DNA of 64,000 nt. It comes from Pirellulales bacterium. Its GTDB lineage: Bacteria > Planctomycetota > Planctomycetia > Pirellulales > PALSA-1355. Both the position numbers and the translations under genes were made by a program. Under the pieces are notes generated by a model. That model was not told the DNA's origin. It worked only from the letters and a program-made list of their open reading frames with translations, and did no database searches. This document shows positions 1-8,651 of this stretch, piece after piece. The stretch lies in contig JALHMI010000001.1 in assembly GCA_022844125.1 (NCBI GenBank), forward strand, positions 124,001 to 188,000, written 5' to 3'. How positions within the stretch are numbered: the stretch's first letter is position 1; every line of letters begins with the position of its first letter.

Positions 1-1226
1 ACGAACGGCACGCCCATCTCGTCGCAGAACATGCTGAAGATCAGGCGGCGGTCCTTGCTCTCGTAACCTTCGCCGTTGATCTTCTCCACGGTGAACGGAA
101 TGTTCTGCGTGTAGCCGAACGCCTTCTTGAAGTCGCCGGCGAACCACAGCCCCGAGGCATTCGCCACGCTGTAGTTCAGACCGTCGGCCGCACGGGCACG
201 CCGGTACGCGTACGGATAGGTTGGCGAGCCGACCAGGTTGAGCAACCCCGAAACCGGATTCGCACCGAGACCCACCTCGGCAGCACTGCCCGTGCGCCGT
301 TCGATGCCCGTGTAGTTCAGGATGCCCTTGGCGTTCAGATAGTTGCGGGGCATCACGAACATGTCTTTCGGAATCACCGAGATCGGCAGGCCGTTCTCCT
401 GGTCGACCATTTCGGCGAACAGCTGGAGCAAGGCGTCGACGTCGCGCCAGTCGACGAGCGGCTGCTGCACGTCGTTGATCCAGTTGCCGCTGGTCAGGTA
501 CGTGTTGTAGGACGTGCCGCCGTAGTTGTAGGTGTTCGTGATTCCCAGGAACACGTCCAGCGTCCGATTCTCACGCTTGAGCGCGAGCGAATCCGAGGCC
601 GCTTCGGCTTGCCGCAGCAGATCCTTGGTCATGTCGAACATCACCGCCTCGACCGTGACGTCGATGCCGTTGGCGAAGTTCGTCGTCTCGGGCGTGGTGC
701 TGTAACGTTCCGACAGACCTTGTCGCGGGTGCCGGTGACCAGGCTTGCGCTCCTCGGCCGTGTCGCCGGATCCGGCAATGCCGATGAACTTCTCCGACCG
801 CTTGTTGGTCGGAATGGTTTCGAAGAGCTGCTCGGCGACGTAGTCCGGCTTCTGATACGTTTCGAGCATCTTGGCTTCGAACAGGCCAGCAGCAACGCTG
901 TTGAACGCGCTGATGTTGGCAAACGTCGACGGCACGACGGCCGCGGTGCCGGCCGCTTCGAGCACGTCGACCTCTTCGTGCGGCCGCACACCCTTTTTGA
1001 GGATGTTGCCGGCGTCGATTCCGAGGATCCCGAGGGCCAGCGCGTTGAGCGAGATCGCGTCGGGCTTGACCGCCGCGCTTTCGAGCACGTTGCGACCGAG
1101 CAGCGGATCGAACCGTCGCGAGCCGATCTTCGGATCTTCGAGCCCGAGCAGCTGCAGCGCCTTGTGGGCGAAGCCGGCCGGGCCCAGCGAGTCGTACATG
1201 TTTTTGACGGATACACCGTAGTACAT
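1..1226 (-). CDS. Phage major capsid protein, partial (runs off left edge)
   Basis: An uninterrupted minus-strand frame starts at the ATG at 1224-1226, behind an AAGGA ribosome site, and stays open for about 408 codons to the window edge. The N-terminus is MYYGVSVKNMYDSLG. The protein is of mixed alpha/beta composition with no signal peptide or membrane segment. Its call rests mainly on position: it ends the ordered block large terminase, portal, minor head protein, prohead protease/scaffold, decoration-like protein, which is the standard place for the capsid subunit of a tailed phage. Its size also fits a HK97-fold coat protein of 400 residues or more. It would be the shell subunit assembled on the scaffold and processed by the upstream protease. 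The C-terminus is missing because of the window edge, not a frameshift. The exact capsid family is not resolved. Confidence 0.75.
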   Translation of the reverse strand, partial: MYYGVSVKNMYDSLGPAGFAHKALQLLGLEDPKIGSRRFDPLLGRNVLESAAVKPDAISLNALALGILGIDAGNILKKGVRPHEEVDVLEAAGTAAVVPSTFANISAFNSVAAGLFEAKMLETYQKPDYVAEQLFETIPTNKRSEKFIGIAGSGDTAEERKPGHRHPRQGLSERYSTTPETTNFANGIDVTVEAVMFDMTKDLLRQAEAASDSLALKRENRTLDVFLGITNTYNYGGTSYNTYLTSGNWINDVQQPLVDWRDVDALLQLFAEMVDQENGLPISVIPKDMFVMPRNYLNAKGILNYTGIERRTGSAAEVGLGANPVSGLLNLVGSPTYPYAYRRARAADGLNYSVANASGLWFAGDFKKAFGYTQNIPFTVEKINGEGYESKDRRLIFSMFCDEMGVPF

Positions 1227-1326
1227 GGTGGGAATTCCTTTTCCCCCGAGCTGATGCACGTCCTTGTAAAAATCGCCAGGGGCATTGGTGGCCACCGCCG
1301 CCCCCAGCGCTCGGGTTTCGTTTCGC

Positions 1327-2187
1327 TTAGTTGATCGGCAACGTCGGGATGTAGAACAGCGTGACCTGCATCACACCGCCGGCATTGCTCACGATCGACG
1401 TGAAGTCGGCCGTGCCGGTGACCGTGACGCGGGGCGTGATCGCCGTGGCACAGTACGAAGTCGCCGCGACCGACGCCGCGCCACGCTGGCCCGTGGTGAA
1501 CGCGCTCTGCGTCGTGTCGGCGCTGAAGCGAGTCAACGCGCCCGACGTACCGACGCTGATCACCGCCGTCGTGTCGCCGGCGAAAGCACCGGTCACGTTG
1601 GCCATCCAGCCGAGCACCAGGGCACCGGCCGGCAGGACGTCGGCGTTGAAGTCGATGAAGCCGGTCGTGTTGCCGTTGTCGGTGAACGCCGCGACGGCCA
1701 GCGACTGGCTCACGCACCGGGCAATCTTGACTGCGTCACCGTGCACGTGACGGCTAAGCAGGATCACGCGAACGGTCGTCGCCGACGCCGACCGCTGGAT
1801 GCAGCGACCGATCGCCAGGTCGGGGTCCGTCGTTTTGACGAGCTTCTGCCGCTCGAGCGCCGTGCCGCTGGCCGCTTCGTCGATCGCGACCAGGTCACCG
1901 ACTTCCCACGTCGAGCTGGCACACGGAAAGTCGCCGATGTAGGTCGGTGCAACCGACAAGGTCGCCAGCGGACCGGCGTTGGTTTCTGCGGCGAGACGAC
2001 GCTCCTGGGCCACGCCGGCGAAGTTGCGGGCGAACCGCCGCTGGTTCAGGATCTCCGTGCCCAGATCAGCCATCGACGAGGCCGGACGGATGTCGTCGAC
2101 CTCCATGTACATTAGGTCGTTGATGTCGACCGCGATGGATCCGTTGAACGCGTAGTCCACGTGATCCAGTTCGATAAATTGACTCAT
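1327..2187 (-). CDS. Phage head decoration/stabilisation-like protein
   Basis: The gene encodes 286 residues. The start chosen is the ATG at 2185-2187 (MSQFIELDHVDYAFNG), preceded by AGGAG; a longer frame upstream lacks a ribosome site. The middle part (about residues 60-130) has the turn-rich, Val/Thr/Ala-rich pattern of small phage decoration proteins that bind capsid surfaces, with phrases such as TWEVGDLVAIDEA and AIGRCIQRSASA. The last 110 residues are rich in Gly, Thr, Ala and Val and look like a beta-sandwich. The gene sits between the protease/scaffold gene and the major capsid gene, exactly where lambda-type phages keep the decoration gene. The functional call is an inference from order and composition. 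No catalytic motif is visible. Confidence 0.5.
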   Translation of the reverse strand: MSQFIELDHVDYAFNGSIAVDINDLMYMEVDDIRPASSMADLGTEILNQRRFARNFAGVAQERRLAAETNAGPLATLSVAPTYIGDFPCASSTWEVGDLVAIDEAASGTALERQKLVKTTDPDLAIGRCIQRSASATTVRVILLSRHVHGDAVKIARCVSQSLAVAAFTDNGNTTGFIDFNADVLPAGALVLGWMANVTGAFAGDTTAVISVGTSGALTRFSADTTQSAFTTGQRGAASVAATSYCATAITPRVTVTGTADFTSIVSNAGGVMQVTLFYIPTLPIN

Positions 2188-2265
2188 CCGTGAGTCTCCT
2201 GTTTTGATCGGTTGCTTCGCAGCCGGCACACGCGGCCGCTTCGTGAACTACGCGCTGGGAGGTTT

Positions 2266-3327
2266 CTAACCTCGACCCATGAGGGCCGCGGCGGCTTGCC
2301 GCGGATCGTCGTACTTGGCTTTCGCCGGATCCGCAGCGGGCGGGTCGCCGGCATTTTCGAGCACGTTGGCCGGCGTGCTCTTGGGCTTCGGCGCGGGAGC
2401 GCCCGGAGCTGCAGCAGCCTTCCACGTCTTGGCCAGGTTGCGGCGATCGTCGTCGCTCGCCAGGCCGGCCAGGGCCGAGATCTGGATTTCGCGGTTGTCG
2501 CCGTAGGGGACGCCTTCGCTTTCGAGCACGTTGCGAGCAGCTTCACGCCGACGCAGCTTGTCGAGCTCAGCATCCTTGGCACTCTCGGTCGCCGGTTTCT
2601 CGGCCGGCGTCTCGGCCTTCTTCTCGCCGCCGCCGTTCATAGCGGCTTCAAGCTGATCGGCAACTTTGAAGAGCGTCTTCGCAAGCTTGCCGATCTGAGT
2701 CGCCTTCGAAGCGCCGTCGCCGTCGCCTTTGAAGATCTCGCTCGCCTTCGTGATGAACATGTCGAGCGTCATGTCACCGCTACCGGCCGCAACCGGGGCA
2801 TCGACAACGGGGGCGTTTGGGTCCATTGAATTACTCCCTTCACTTTCGAAGATCCCGCGCGTGGTGCCCGGTTTACACACCAGGTCAACGGACCGAACGC
2901 GGCTGATCGTGTTGTAAACCGTCACACCGTCGTGGTGTGACTCCATGACGACGGCGTCGTGCGACAGGCCGAACTTGTCGGGGAATCGCTCGGCCGCTTC
3001 GCAAACGCGTTCGGCGACCGCATGTGTCTTGAGGTAGTGCAGGTCGCTGTACAGTCCGTCCTGGCTCTCGCGGACGTTCTGCAGCGCACCGAACCAATCG
3101 TAGAAATTGCGATCCTCGCCAGGCCGAGCGGGGTTTGCATGATTGACGTTCACCCGAGCCCCTTCATAGAGGCTCTTCGCCTGAGCGAGAGCCGACGGCG
3201 AGTAGCGGCGGCCGCTGGTCGACACGTGGCCGATGATCTTCACGTCGTGAATGATGCCCTTTTCGCGATCGACGCGATGGGGTTTCGAGCCACCGGCGTA
3301 TTCCAGAACGTTGACTTCTTTGCTCAC
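2266..3327 (-). CDS. Prohead protease fused to scaffold-like C-terminus
   Basis: The gene encodes 353 residues from a GTG at 3325-3327 with GGAGG seven bases upstream; GTG overlaps the stop of the preceding gene (GTGA). The N-terminal 180 residues look like a herpesvirus/phage-type prohead serine protease: a His in VNVNHANPA (near residue 60), a Ser in FGLSHDAVV (near 120) and an Asp in RVRSVDLVCKPG (near 145) fit the His-Ser-Asp/Glu arrangement of that class. The C-terminal half is Ala/Lys/Glu/Pro-rich and helical, as expected of an internal scaffold that the protease domain later digests. The neighbours are minor head and capsid genes. Domain boundaries and the triad assignment are my reading by eye. 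Confidence 0.75.
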   Translation of the reverse strand: MSKEVNVLEYAGGSKPHRVDREKGIIHDVKIIGHVSTSGRRYSPSALAQAKSLYEGARVNVNHANPARPGEDRNFYDWFGALQNVRESQDGLYSDLHYLKTHAVAERVCEAAERFPDKFGLSHDAVVMESHHDGVTVYNTISRVRSVDLVCKPGTTRGIFESEGSNSMDPNAPVVDAPVAAGSGDMTLDMFITKASEIFKGDGDGASKATQIGKLAKTLFKVADQLEAAMNGGGEKKAETPAEKPATESAKDAELDKLRRREAARNVLESEGVPYGDNREIQISALAGLASDDDRRNLAKTWKAAAAPGAPAPKPKSTPANVLENAGDPPAADPAKAKYDDPRQAAAALMGRG

Positions 3328-3983
3328 GGCAGGCCTCCATACGTGACGTAACAGCGGCAGTTCGGGTGTGCCGGCGGTCCGCTTGGAAACCGGCCGGCCC
3401 AGATCGCCGCTTCGTACCCATCCAGCGGCGAGCAGATCGAACACACGCGGTCGTCGTTCGCTGTGTGCCAGAATCGATTCGTGAGGATCCCTGTGCCGAC
3501 AGCAGCGGCGACCATCAGCGAGCCGGTCACCAGGGCCGCGGCGACCAGGTTCATCCCATGCGAAGCGGCTCGCGTCGTTTCAGTGATCGCGATCGCCTCG
3601 GCCCGCCAATTCGGCAACAAGATGTCGGCGAGCTGGACCACGCTGCGGCGATCCTCGATTGCTCGTTGCCGCTCTTCGAACAGCTCGTCACGCACCCGCC
3701 CGGCGAAGTCGTGGGCGATGACGCCAGCTTGCTCGACGGCGTATCGCTCGGCATGGTTCTCCAGGTCGTCAAAGCCCGGAACACCGGAAGCTCCGGCCAG
3801 CTGAAGGGCTGCGGCCATGAACGTGTTTGAAAGCAGCAACCGCAGGGCGACAGCCAGATCGCGCTCGAGTTCGGAGAGCGAGATCTCGCGACCAGCCTCG
3901 ATCTGGCGACGATACAACACAAGCACTGCGGCGACCGCGGCCTCGATCTGCTGCTCGTGTTGCGTGCGGGCGGCGAAGTCCAT
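3324..3983 (-). CDS. Phage minor head protein, Mu gpF / SPP1 gp7 type
   Basis: The gene encodes 219 residues. Its ATG (3981-3983) shares a base with the portal stop codon (TAATG) and has GGAGGGG upstream. The C-terminal motif is characteristic of the phage head morphogenesis family: TANDDRVCSICSPLDG followed by FPSGPPAHPNCRCYV, with conserved Cys, His and Pro residues probably holding a small metal-binding fold. The N-terminal half is helical (residues 10-110), and an Ala/Val-rich stretch lies near residues 145-165. Proteins of this family ride with the portal into the head and help package or eject DNA. The order portal, gpF-like, protease matches many siphophage head modules. Confidence 0.85.
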   Translation of the reverse strand: MDFAARTQHEQQIEAAVAAVLVLYRRQIEAGREISLSELERDLAVALRLLLSNTFMAAALQLAGASGVPGFDDLENHAERYAVEQAGVIAHDFAGRVRDELFEERQRAIEDRRSVVQLADILLPNWRAEAIAITETTRAASHGMNLVAAALVTGSLMVAAAVGTGILTNRFWHTANDDRVCSICSPLDGYEAAIWAGRFPSGPPAHPNCRCYVTYGGLP

Positions 3984-5938
3984 TACGGATAGCCCCTCCA
4001 CAACAGTACGTCGATGATTCGGCGGGTGAGCGTGCGATCAGCGGGGTCGCGCTCACCCTCGGTGACCGGCGTCGGCCGGGGTGGCACGAGCTGCGGATCC
4101 GGCACGGCCGGCGGCGGCAGCTGCTTCTGTGCGTCGACGGTCAGCTGAGCCAGGCTGCGCTCGAGCCCGACGCCTACCAGCAGCTCAGTCGCTGCGACCG
4201 GAGCCAGTCGGCCGAGCTGCACGTCGGCCAGCACGCCGCGGGCTGCGTCGACCTGGGCACCGTTCAGCGTCAGATCGGTCTGCAGCCCGGCGTCGGCCGT
4301 CGCTGCAGGCGCCTCGGCGGGAGTCTGTTTGCCGGCAGTCTGTTCGCCGGCAGCCGGCGGCTCGGGCGCGGTGATCGAGATCGCCTTCGCACCGTTGGTC
4401 GTCTCTTCGTCGTGGTCGAGGCCTTCGAGCGTGGCCCACGTCTTCGAGCTGAGGATCCCCTTTTCGTTCAGGATCGCCCGACGGCCCGTCTCTTTGTCCG
4501 GATCCCGCACGGCGATCTCGGCGCCTTTGACCGTGAGCTCAAGCTTCCCGCACACGACGTGCCAGGGGTCTTCGCTCAGCACGCCGTCGAGCCAGGCGAA
4601 GTAGAGCACCTTCCACATGATCCGCTCTTCCGCGTCAGCATAGTTCTGCTGCTCGACTTCACCGGAGATCACGAACGGATCGCCGCTGACCAGGATCGAC
4701 GCGAAGTTGTTGTTGTGGGCCGAGCCGCTGACCATGTGCTCGGGCATGTTCCAGCGGACCGCCAGGGCTCGGAGAAGCGCTTCTTCAATCGCAATGTAGT
4801 TGGGAGCGTTCTGCGAGCCCATCGGGCCCGGCTTGTACTGCGTGCCCGGCGAAGGCGTGAGGATCGTGCCGGGCTCATACTGCGTCGTGTAGCTGGTCCG
4901 CGTGCCGCCGGCGGCGGTGCGAATCGTCTGCGTCAGATCGGCCCGCTGCGTGATGGCATTCTCAAGCGACGTGCGGTCCGGCGTCTGCACTTCACGGACC
5001 CAGGCGATCGCCGCCTGCAGGGCGCCGCCCTCGCCCGTGTTGCGCAGCAGCTTGCGGGCGAGCTCGGCCGTCGCGTCGACGGAGAACAGATCGCTGAGCC
5101 CACGCTTGACGTTGCTGTCGACGTTGACCTTCACGTGCTCGACATGCGTCCGGCCACCTGCCCCCGGCGGAATGATCGGCTCGCGTCCGCCGGGCAGATA
5201 ATCCCAGTCGGTGGCTTTGTTCGACCACTGCACGTAGCAGCCGTGCGTGCTGACGACGTCGTCGCCTTCGCTGTGAATTCCGAAGCTCCAGCTCGACGTG
5301 CGACCGTCACAGCCGAGCCACTCTTCGATTCCGCGAGCGTTGCCCGGCTCGGTGACCTGGTCCGGCTCGATGGCTCGGGCAGCGACGTTGCCTCCCCCCG
5401 TTGCCCACAGGCCGAGGAAGTATTCACCGTCGCGGCGCGAGCGAGTAAACAGCTCGCGCGAAAGCGTCGGCCAGTTGTTGGTCTTCTTGAAGCGGTCGAG
5501 GATCTTCTGAGCTCGCTCGGCCAGCGGCTCGTCGGTCTTGCTGGCGACCTTGTGCTCGAAGCCCTTGCCGATGATGTAATTGGCCAGGTTGTTCAGCACG
5601 CCGATGATGCGACCGTTGCAGGCCGCCAGCACCCGAGCGGCTCCCCGGATCGTGGCCAGCTCCTGCTCGGTCTGGAAGATCGGCAGCATCTTGCCGTCTT
5701 CCCGATCGTTCTTCGTCGTCGGCCAGGCGAAGAGTGAGCCGTGCGACTTCCGCCGGCCGTCGCCGAGATAGTCGTTTACGTTGACGTAGTTCGCAGGGTC
5801 ATAGTAGGACTCCATCGCGTCGGTGATTCGATTGCAGGCGATCGTCCGCAGCACCGCTTCCTGCTGATGGATCTGCAGCTGAAGCGCATTCGCCTCGGCC
5901 TTCTCTCGCAGCTCGGTGATCGGGGCGGCGGTGGTCAT
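3983..5938 (-). CDS. Phage portal protein
   Basis: The gene encodes about 651 residues from the ATG at 5938; an in-frame GTG at 5956 adds six residues, and neither has a convincing ribosome site. The protein has the features of a large portal: an N-terminal helical segment, then a core with DGEYFLGLWATGGG, an AIEPDQVTEPG turn typical of portal proteins, and MGSQNAPNYIAIEEALLRALAVRWNMPEHM, followed by a Pro/Ala-rich tail after residue 530. Portals form the 12-subunit ring through which DNA enters and leaves the capsid. The position directly after the large terminase and before the gpF-like gene supports the call. The C-terminal 120 residues may be a flexible extension contacting capsid or terminase. 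Confidence 0.85.
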   Translation of the reverse strand: MTTAAPITELREKAEANALQLQIHQQEAVLRTIACNRITDAMESYYDPANYVNVNDYLGDGRRKSHGSLFAWPTTKNDREDGKMLPIFQTEQELATIRGAARVLAACNGRIIGVLNNLANYIIGKGFEHKVASKTDEPLAERAQKILDRFKKTNNWPTLSRELFTRSRRDGEYFLGLWATGGGNVAARAIEPDQVTEPGNARGIEEWLGCDGRTSSWSFGIHSEGDDVVSTHGCYVQWSNKATDWDYLPGGREPIIPPGAGGRTHVEHVKVNVDSNVKRGLSDLFSVDATAELARKLLRNTGEGGALQAAIAWVREVQTPDRTSLENAITQRADLTQTIRTAAGGTRTSYTTQYEPGTILTPSPGTQYKPGPMGSQNAPNYIAIEEALLRALAVRWNMPEHMVSGSAHNNNFASILVSGDPFVISGEVEQQNYADAEERIMWKVLYFAWLDGVLSEDPWHVVCGKLELTVKGAEIAVRDPDKETGRRAILNEKGILSSKTWATLEGLDHDEETTNGAKAISITAPEPPAAGEQTAGKQTPAEAPAATADAGLQTDLTLNGAQVDAARGVLADVQLGRLAPVAATELLVGVGLERSLAQLTVDAQKQLPPPAVPDPQLVPPRPTPVTEGERDPADRTLTRRIIDVLLWRGYP

Positions 5939-5965
5939 CTTGCGTGACGCTCTCACGGAAGTGGC

Positions 5966-6127
5966 CTACTTTGCAACAGGGTCTTTCGTTGCGGCGACGT
6001 GTTTGTCGACAGTACGCCGGGCCACGCCGGCAATCCGCATGATCACACGTCGCGAAAACCCCTGATCTGACAGGCGCTTAATGCGATCTTTCGTCGCTTT
6101 GTCGACCGGCCGGCCGGAGACTCCCAT
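5966..6127 (-). CDS. Small helix-turn-helix protein between terminase and portal
   Basis: The gene encodes 53 residues from an ATG at 6125-6127 that overlaps the large terminase stop (TGATG), so translation is probably coupled. Residues 8-45 read as a simple resolvase/transposase-type helix-turn-helix: KDRIKRLSDQGFSRRVIMRI followed by AGVARRTVDKHV. Nothing else is present, so it is a bare DNA-binding domain. It could be a packaging accessory or a small regulator; a bare HTH wedged between terminase and portal is unusual. The composition matches its neighbours. Confidence 0.6.
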   Translation of the reverse strand: MGVSGRPVDKATKDRIKRLSDQGFSRRVIMRIAGVARRTVDKHVAATKDPVAK

Positions 6128-7737
6128 CAGATCGCCCCCACCATCACGTGATCTTCCTGGTCCTGCGGCTGCCGGCAGTCGCGGAGCCACTGCGTGACGA
6201 TTGCAACCAGCATCTCGAGCGCGTCGGGGCCATCGTCGTGGCTGTGCGAGTCGGGGAAGTCACGCAGCTGCCCGAGCAGCAGGGCCACCCCCTCGGAGCC
6301 GCGGCGGAAGCGGATCTGCTTTGCCGCCAGCGGTCCGCCGAGCGTGCGGATCCGGACCCGCTTATTGCCCATGTTGAAGATCGGCGCGACCTTCACCGCC
6401 AGATCGTGCCTGAGGAACTCGCGTTCGAACTGGTCGAGGAAGAGCTCCTGCATCGCATTGGCCTCGACGCCGAACACGTGCGGCATGAAGCGGCGGTAGA
6501 TCGAAACGCCGTCCTCGACGATCTGCCGCGGCGGCCGGCGAGCCAGGTCCGCGTCGACGTAGATCGCGCTGCCGGCGAACATGCCCCACACGAAGGCCGA
6601 GTAATCGCTGCGGCGGGCGTCCTTACCCTTCGACGGATCCAGCACGAGGGCCTTGACCTCGCACTGCTTCGGCCATTCGTCGAAGTAGATGTTTTCGAAG
6701 TAGCTCTCGGGCCATTCACAGTCCTCGGGGTTGATCGGCCGGCCCTGCTTCTCGCGCTGAAACGTCGACGGGTTGACCGCCCACTGCTGCATCAGCGTTT
6801 GCAGGTCTTCTTCCTCCGGCCACAGCACCGTGAGCCCGGCGTGCAGTGCCGCGGTGTGCTGCTCGAAGAAGCGGCGAGCCGCAGCCTTGCGGTCCGAGCT
6901 GGCCAGGTCGAAGTAAACCTCCGACCACTGATCCCAGAGAGCCAGGTTCGTCGGGGGCCACGGGGCCACCGAGGGGAATACCTTGCTCTCCCAGCCAGGC
7001 GTGCGATCGAGACGCATCGCGATCGCGTCCCGGTGCAACGCCGTCGCCAGGTTCAGCACGTTCGTCGACTTGTTGCCGGCCTTGAGCAGCGTGCCATCGA
7101 ACCAGGTCCAATCTCGCTCGCGACGGTTCGCGCTGGTCATCACCTGGTCGCCCTGAATGTCGTCGCACACGATCAGCGATGGACGATGGGCACCGGCCTT
7201 GCGGCCGCGAATCTTCTGGCCTGAGCCGTAGGCCTCGATCACGACGCCGTTCCGCATCTTGATCCGGCCCTTCTGCCACACGCTCCCCTTGCCGCAGGCC
7301 TCGGGATACGCGCGGCCGAGCTGGTCGTTGTCGACGAGCTCGTCTTTCAGCTTGCGCAGTTCCTCGTCGGCCTGGTCCTTCGTCTCCATCACGATCCAGA
7401 TCAGCGGCTCCCAGCCTTCGACCGCCGACCGCAGCACCAGGGCTGTCGTGCCGATCGTGCTCTTGGCGCCGCCGCGCGGGCCGATCACGTTCACGCGGTT
7501 GCCGCGAGTCGTGGCAAACTCGTCGCACCTGGCGAAGAGCCAGTTGTGCATGCCCGAGGCCGGCTTCGAGAAGTTCACCGGGAGGAAGTGCCGTGACCAC
7601 GGCTGCAAGCCGGAGAACGTCGGGCGCTCACTCTCGTGACGGAGCTGCTCGGCTTGCTGCAGTCGCTGACGTAGGACACCGGCCATCGTGCCGGCGACGA
7701 GCTTACGTAGCGGGATCGGGCGACGGCGGTGGCTCAA
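6127..7737 (-). CDS. terL: Terminase large subunit (DNA-packaging ATPase-nuclease)
   Basis: The gene encodes 536 residues from a TTG at 7735-7737 (GGAG ten bases upstream); an ATG at 7686 is a possible alternative giving 519 residues. The ATPase half has a Walker A at residues 86-93 (GPRGGAKS) and a Walker B with catalytic acids at 188-193 (LIVCDD). The C-terminal half is an RNase H-like nuclease, with LVLDPSKGKDARRSDYSA carrying the first acidic residue and DDGPDALE near residue 507 carrying the last. The enzyme cuts concatemeric phage DNA and pumps it through the portal, which is encoded two genes downstream. The small subunit candidate lies immediately upstream, and the frames overlap if the TTG is used. 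Confidence 0.93.
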   Translation of the reverse strand: MSHRRRPIPLRKLVAGTMAGVLRQRLQQAEQLRHESERPTFSGLQPWSRHFLPVNFSKPASGMHNWLFARCDEFATTRGNRVNVIGPRGGAKSTIGTTALVLRSAVEGWEPLIWIVMETKDQADEELRKLKDELVDNDQLGRAYPEACGKGSVWQKGRIKMRNGVVIEAYGSGQKIRGRKAGAHRPSLIVCDDIQGDQVMTSANRRERDWTWFDGTLLKAGNKSTNVLNLATALHRDAIAMRLDRTPGWESKVFPSVAPWPPTNLALWDQWSEVYFDLASSDRKAAARRFFEQHTAALHAGLTVLWPEEEDLQTLMQQWAVNPSTFQREKQGRPINPEDCEWPESYFENIYFDEWPKQCEVKALVLDPSKGKDARRSDYSAFVWGMFAGSAIYVDADLARRPPRQIVEDGVSIYRRFMPHVFGVEANAMQELFLDQFEREFLRHDLAVKVAPIFNMGNKRVRIRTLGGPLAAKQIRFRRGSEGVALLLGQLRDFPDSHSHDDGPDALEMLVAIVTQWLRDCRQPQDQEDHVMVGAI

Positions 7738-8194
7738 GGGTCGGCGGCTCCAGGGTCAGGGTTCCTTGGATCTTGGCGAGGGCTTCGTGCTCGCTGCGAG
7801 GCACGTTGCCGGAGAACAGCAGGGCGACGACGGCGGCGATCGTCGAGTTGAGTTGATCCTTCGTTACGACGTCCGGCTGCTTCTTGGCGAACTCTTCGTA
7901 GTGCACGCGCTCGAGGTACCAGGCCGCGGCTCGCCAGTCCTTCGAGCGAATGATTTTGCTAAGCGCGGTTACCTTGCCGAGCTTTCGCGCGTAACGCACG
8001 TCGGCGCCAAACTGCGGGTCACTCTGGCACTCGCGGCCGAGCGTCTTCAGCCCGACGCCGAAGCACTTGCACGCTTCCTTGCGGCTCAGTCCGGCTTGCA
8101 AGGCCGTCAGAAATGCTTTGCGAAACCGCTTGTCTTCGAAAGATCGCGGCCTGCCAGTTTTCTTTTTTTCGTTCTCCGCGGGGTCGGCATTCAA
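7703..8194 (-). CDS. terS: Terminase small subunit-like DNA-binding protein
   Basis: The gene encodes 163 residues. The start is a TTG (8192-8194) overlapping the preceding stop as TTGA, with a very good GGGAGG seven bases away, which settles the non-ATG start. Residues 13-60 hold a basic segment (KKKTGRPRSFEDKRFRK) and a helix-turn-helix, LSRKEACKCFGVGLKTLGRE; the central part is helical, and the last 20 residues are Pro/Glu/Thr-rich. Small terminase subunits recognise the packaging site and hand DNA to the large subunit. The position directly before the large subunit supports the call. Sequence alone cannot separate it from a general phage HTH protein. Confidence 0.7.
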   Translation of the reverse strand: MNADPAENEKKKTGRPRSFEDKRFRKAFLTALQAGLSRKEACKCFGVGLKTLGRECQSDPQFGADVRYARKLGKVTALSKIIRSKDWRAAAWYLERVHYEEFAKKQPDVVTKDQLNSTIAAVVALLFSGNVPRSEHEALAKIQGTLTLEPPTLEPPPSPDPAT

Positions 8195-8526
8195 CCAATC
8201 GCCTCCCGCGGATTAGGAAAGATGCAGCCGACGCGAGCTTGGGCAAGTTGCTTCTTGAACGGTCGAACCCGCTCACACAACGTGCATGGCATGATCACCA
8301 TGCCGCCGCACTTGGGACACCGCTCGTAGGCCTTCGACTGTTCGTGATAGTGCATCGGCGTACGCCTCTTGCGAACCGGCGGCGGGTATCCGCCGAGTCG
8401 CCGAGCCTTGTAGATGACCTTCCGTGACACACCGAGCTGCTCGGCAATCACGTCGACGGAGCGACCCGCGGCCAGGCCGGCATGGATCGCCTCGACGGTC
8501 GTAAGGGTGAGTCGTGGGGACATCAT
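8191..8526 (-). CDS. HTH plus zinc-ribbon protein
   Basis: The gene encodes 111 residues starting at tandem ATG codons (8524-8526 and 8521-8523) that overlap the previous gene's stop. Residues 8-45 form a helix-turn-helix (TVEAIHAGLAAGRSVDVIAE then QLGVSRKVIYKAR). Residues 68-85 hold two Cys pairs, CPKCGG and CTLC, arranged as a zinc ribbon. The combination suggests a phage DNA-binding regulator or packaging accessory. No family name can be assigned. It is the second of three small DNA-binding proteins near the terminase genes. Confidence 0.6.
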   Translation of the reverse strand: MMSPRLTLTTVEAIHAGLAAGRSVDVIAEQLGVSRKVIYKARRLGGYPPPVRKRRTPMHYHEQSKAYERCPKCGGMVIMPCTLCERVRPFKKQLAQARVGCIFPNPREAIG

Positions 8527-8651
8527 TCAAACTCGTCGGTGAGATCGCGTAACCCTTCGCAATACTCCGCGGCCTGGCACGACTCGCACTTCCCGACTTC
8601 GATCTCGTCGTCGTGCTCGAACCGGCAGTTGCAGACCTCGCAGCGGCTCAT
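8523..8651 (-). CDS. 42-residue Cys-rich miniprotein
   Basis: This short frame (ATG at 8649-8651) overlaps the upstream gene's stop as ATGA and ends inside the start of the next gene, so it fits the coupled chain exactly. The product begins MSRCEVCNCRFEHDDEIE and continues with CESC and a later Cys. The two CxxC pairs (CEVC, CESC) suggest a single zinc-binding knuckle. Function is unknown. Confidence comes from the overlaps at both ends and the paired cysteines. Confidence 0.6.
   Translation of the reverse strand: MSRCEVCNCRFEHDDEIEVGKCESCQAAEYCEGLRDLTDEFE

Noticed and set aside
641-1717. 358-codon minus-strand frame overlapping the capsid and decoration genes
   Set aside because: It is in the wrong frame relative to both. 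The protein is mostly Arg, and the true frames have ribosome sites.
3827-5737. Long plus-strand frame opposite the portal gene
   Set aside because: It is the antisense shadow of a well-supported portal gene in GC-rich DNA. The product is Arg-rich with no motif.
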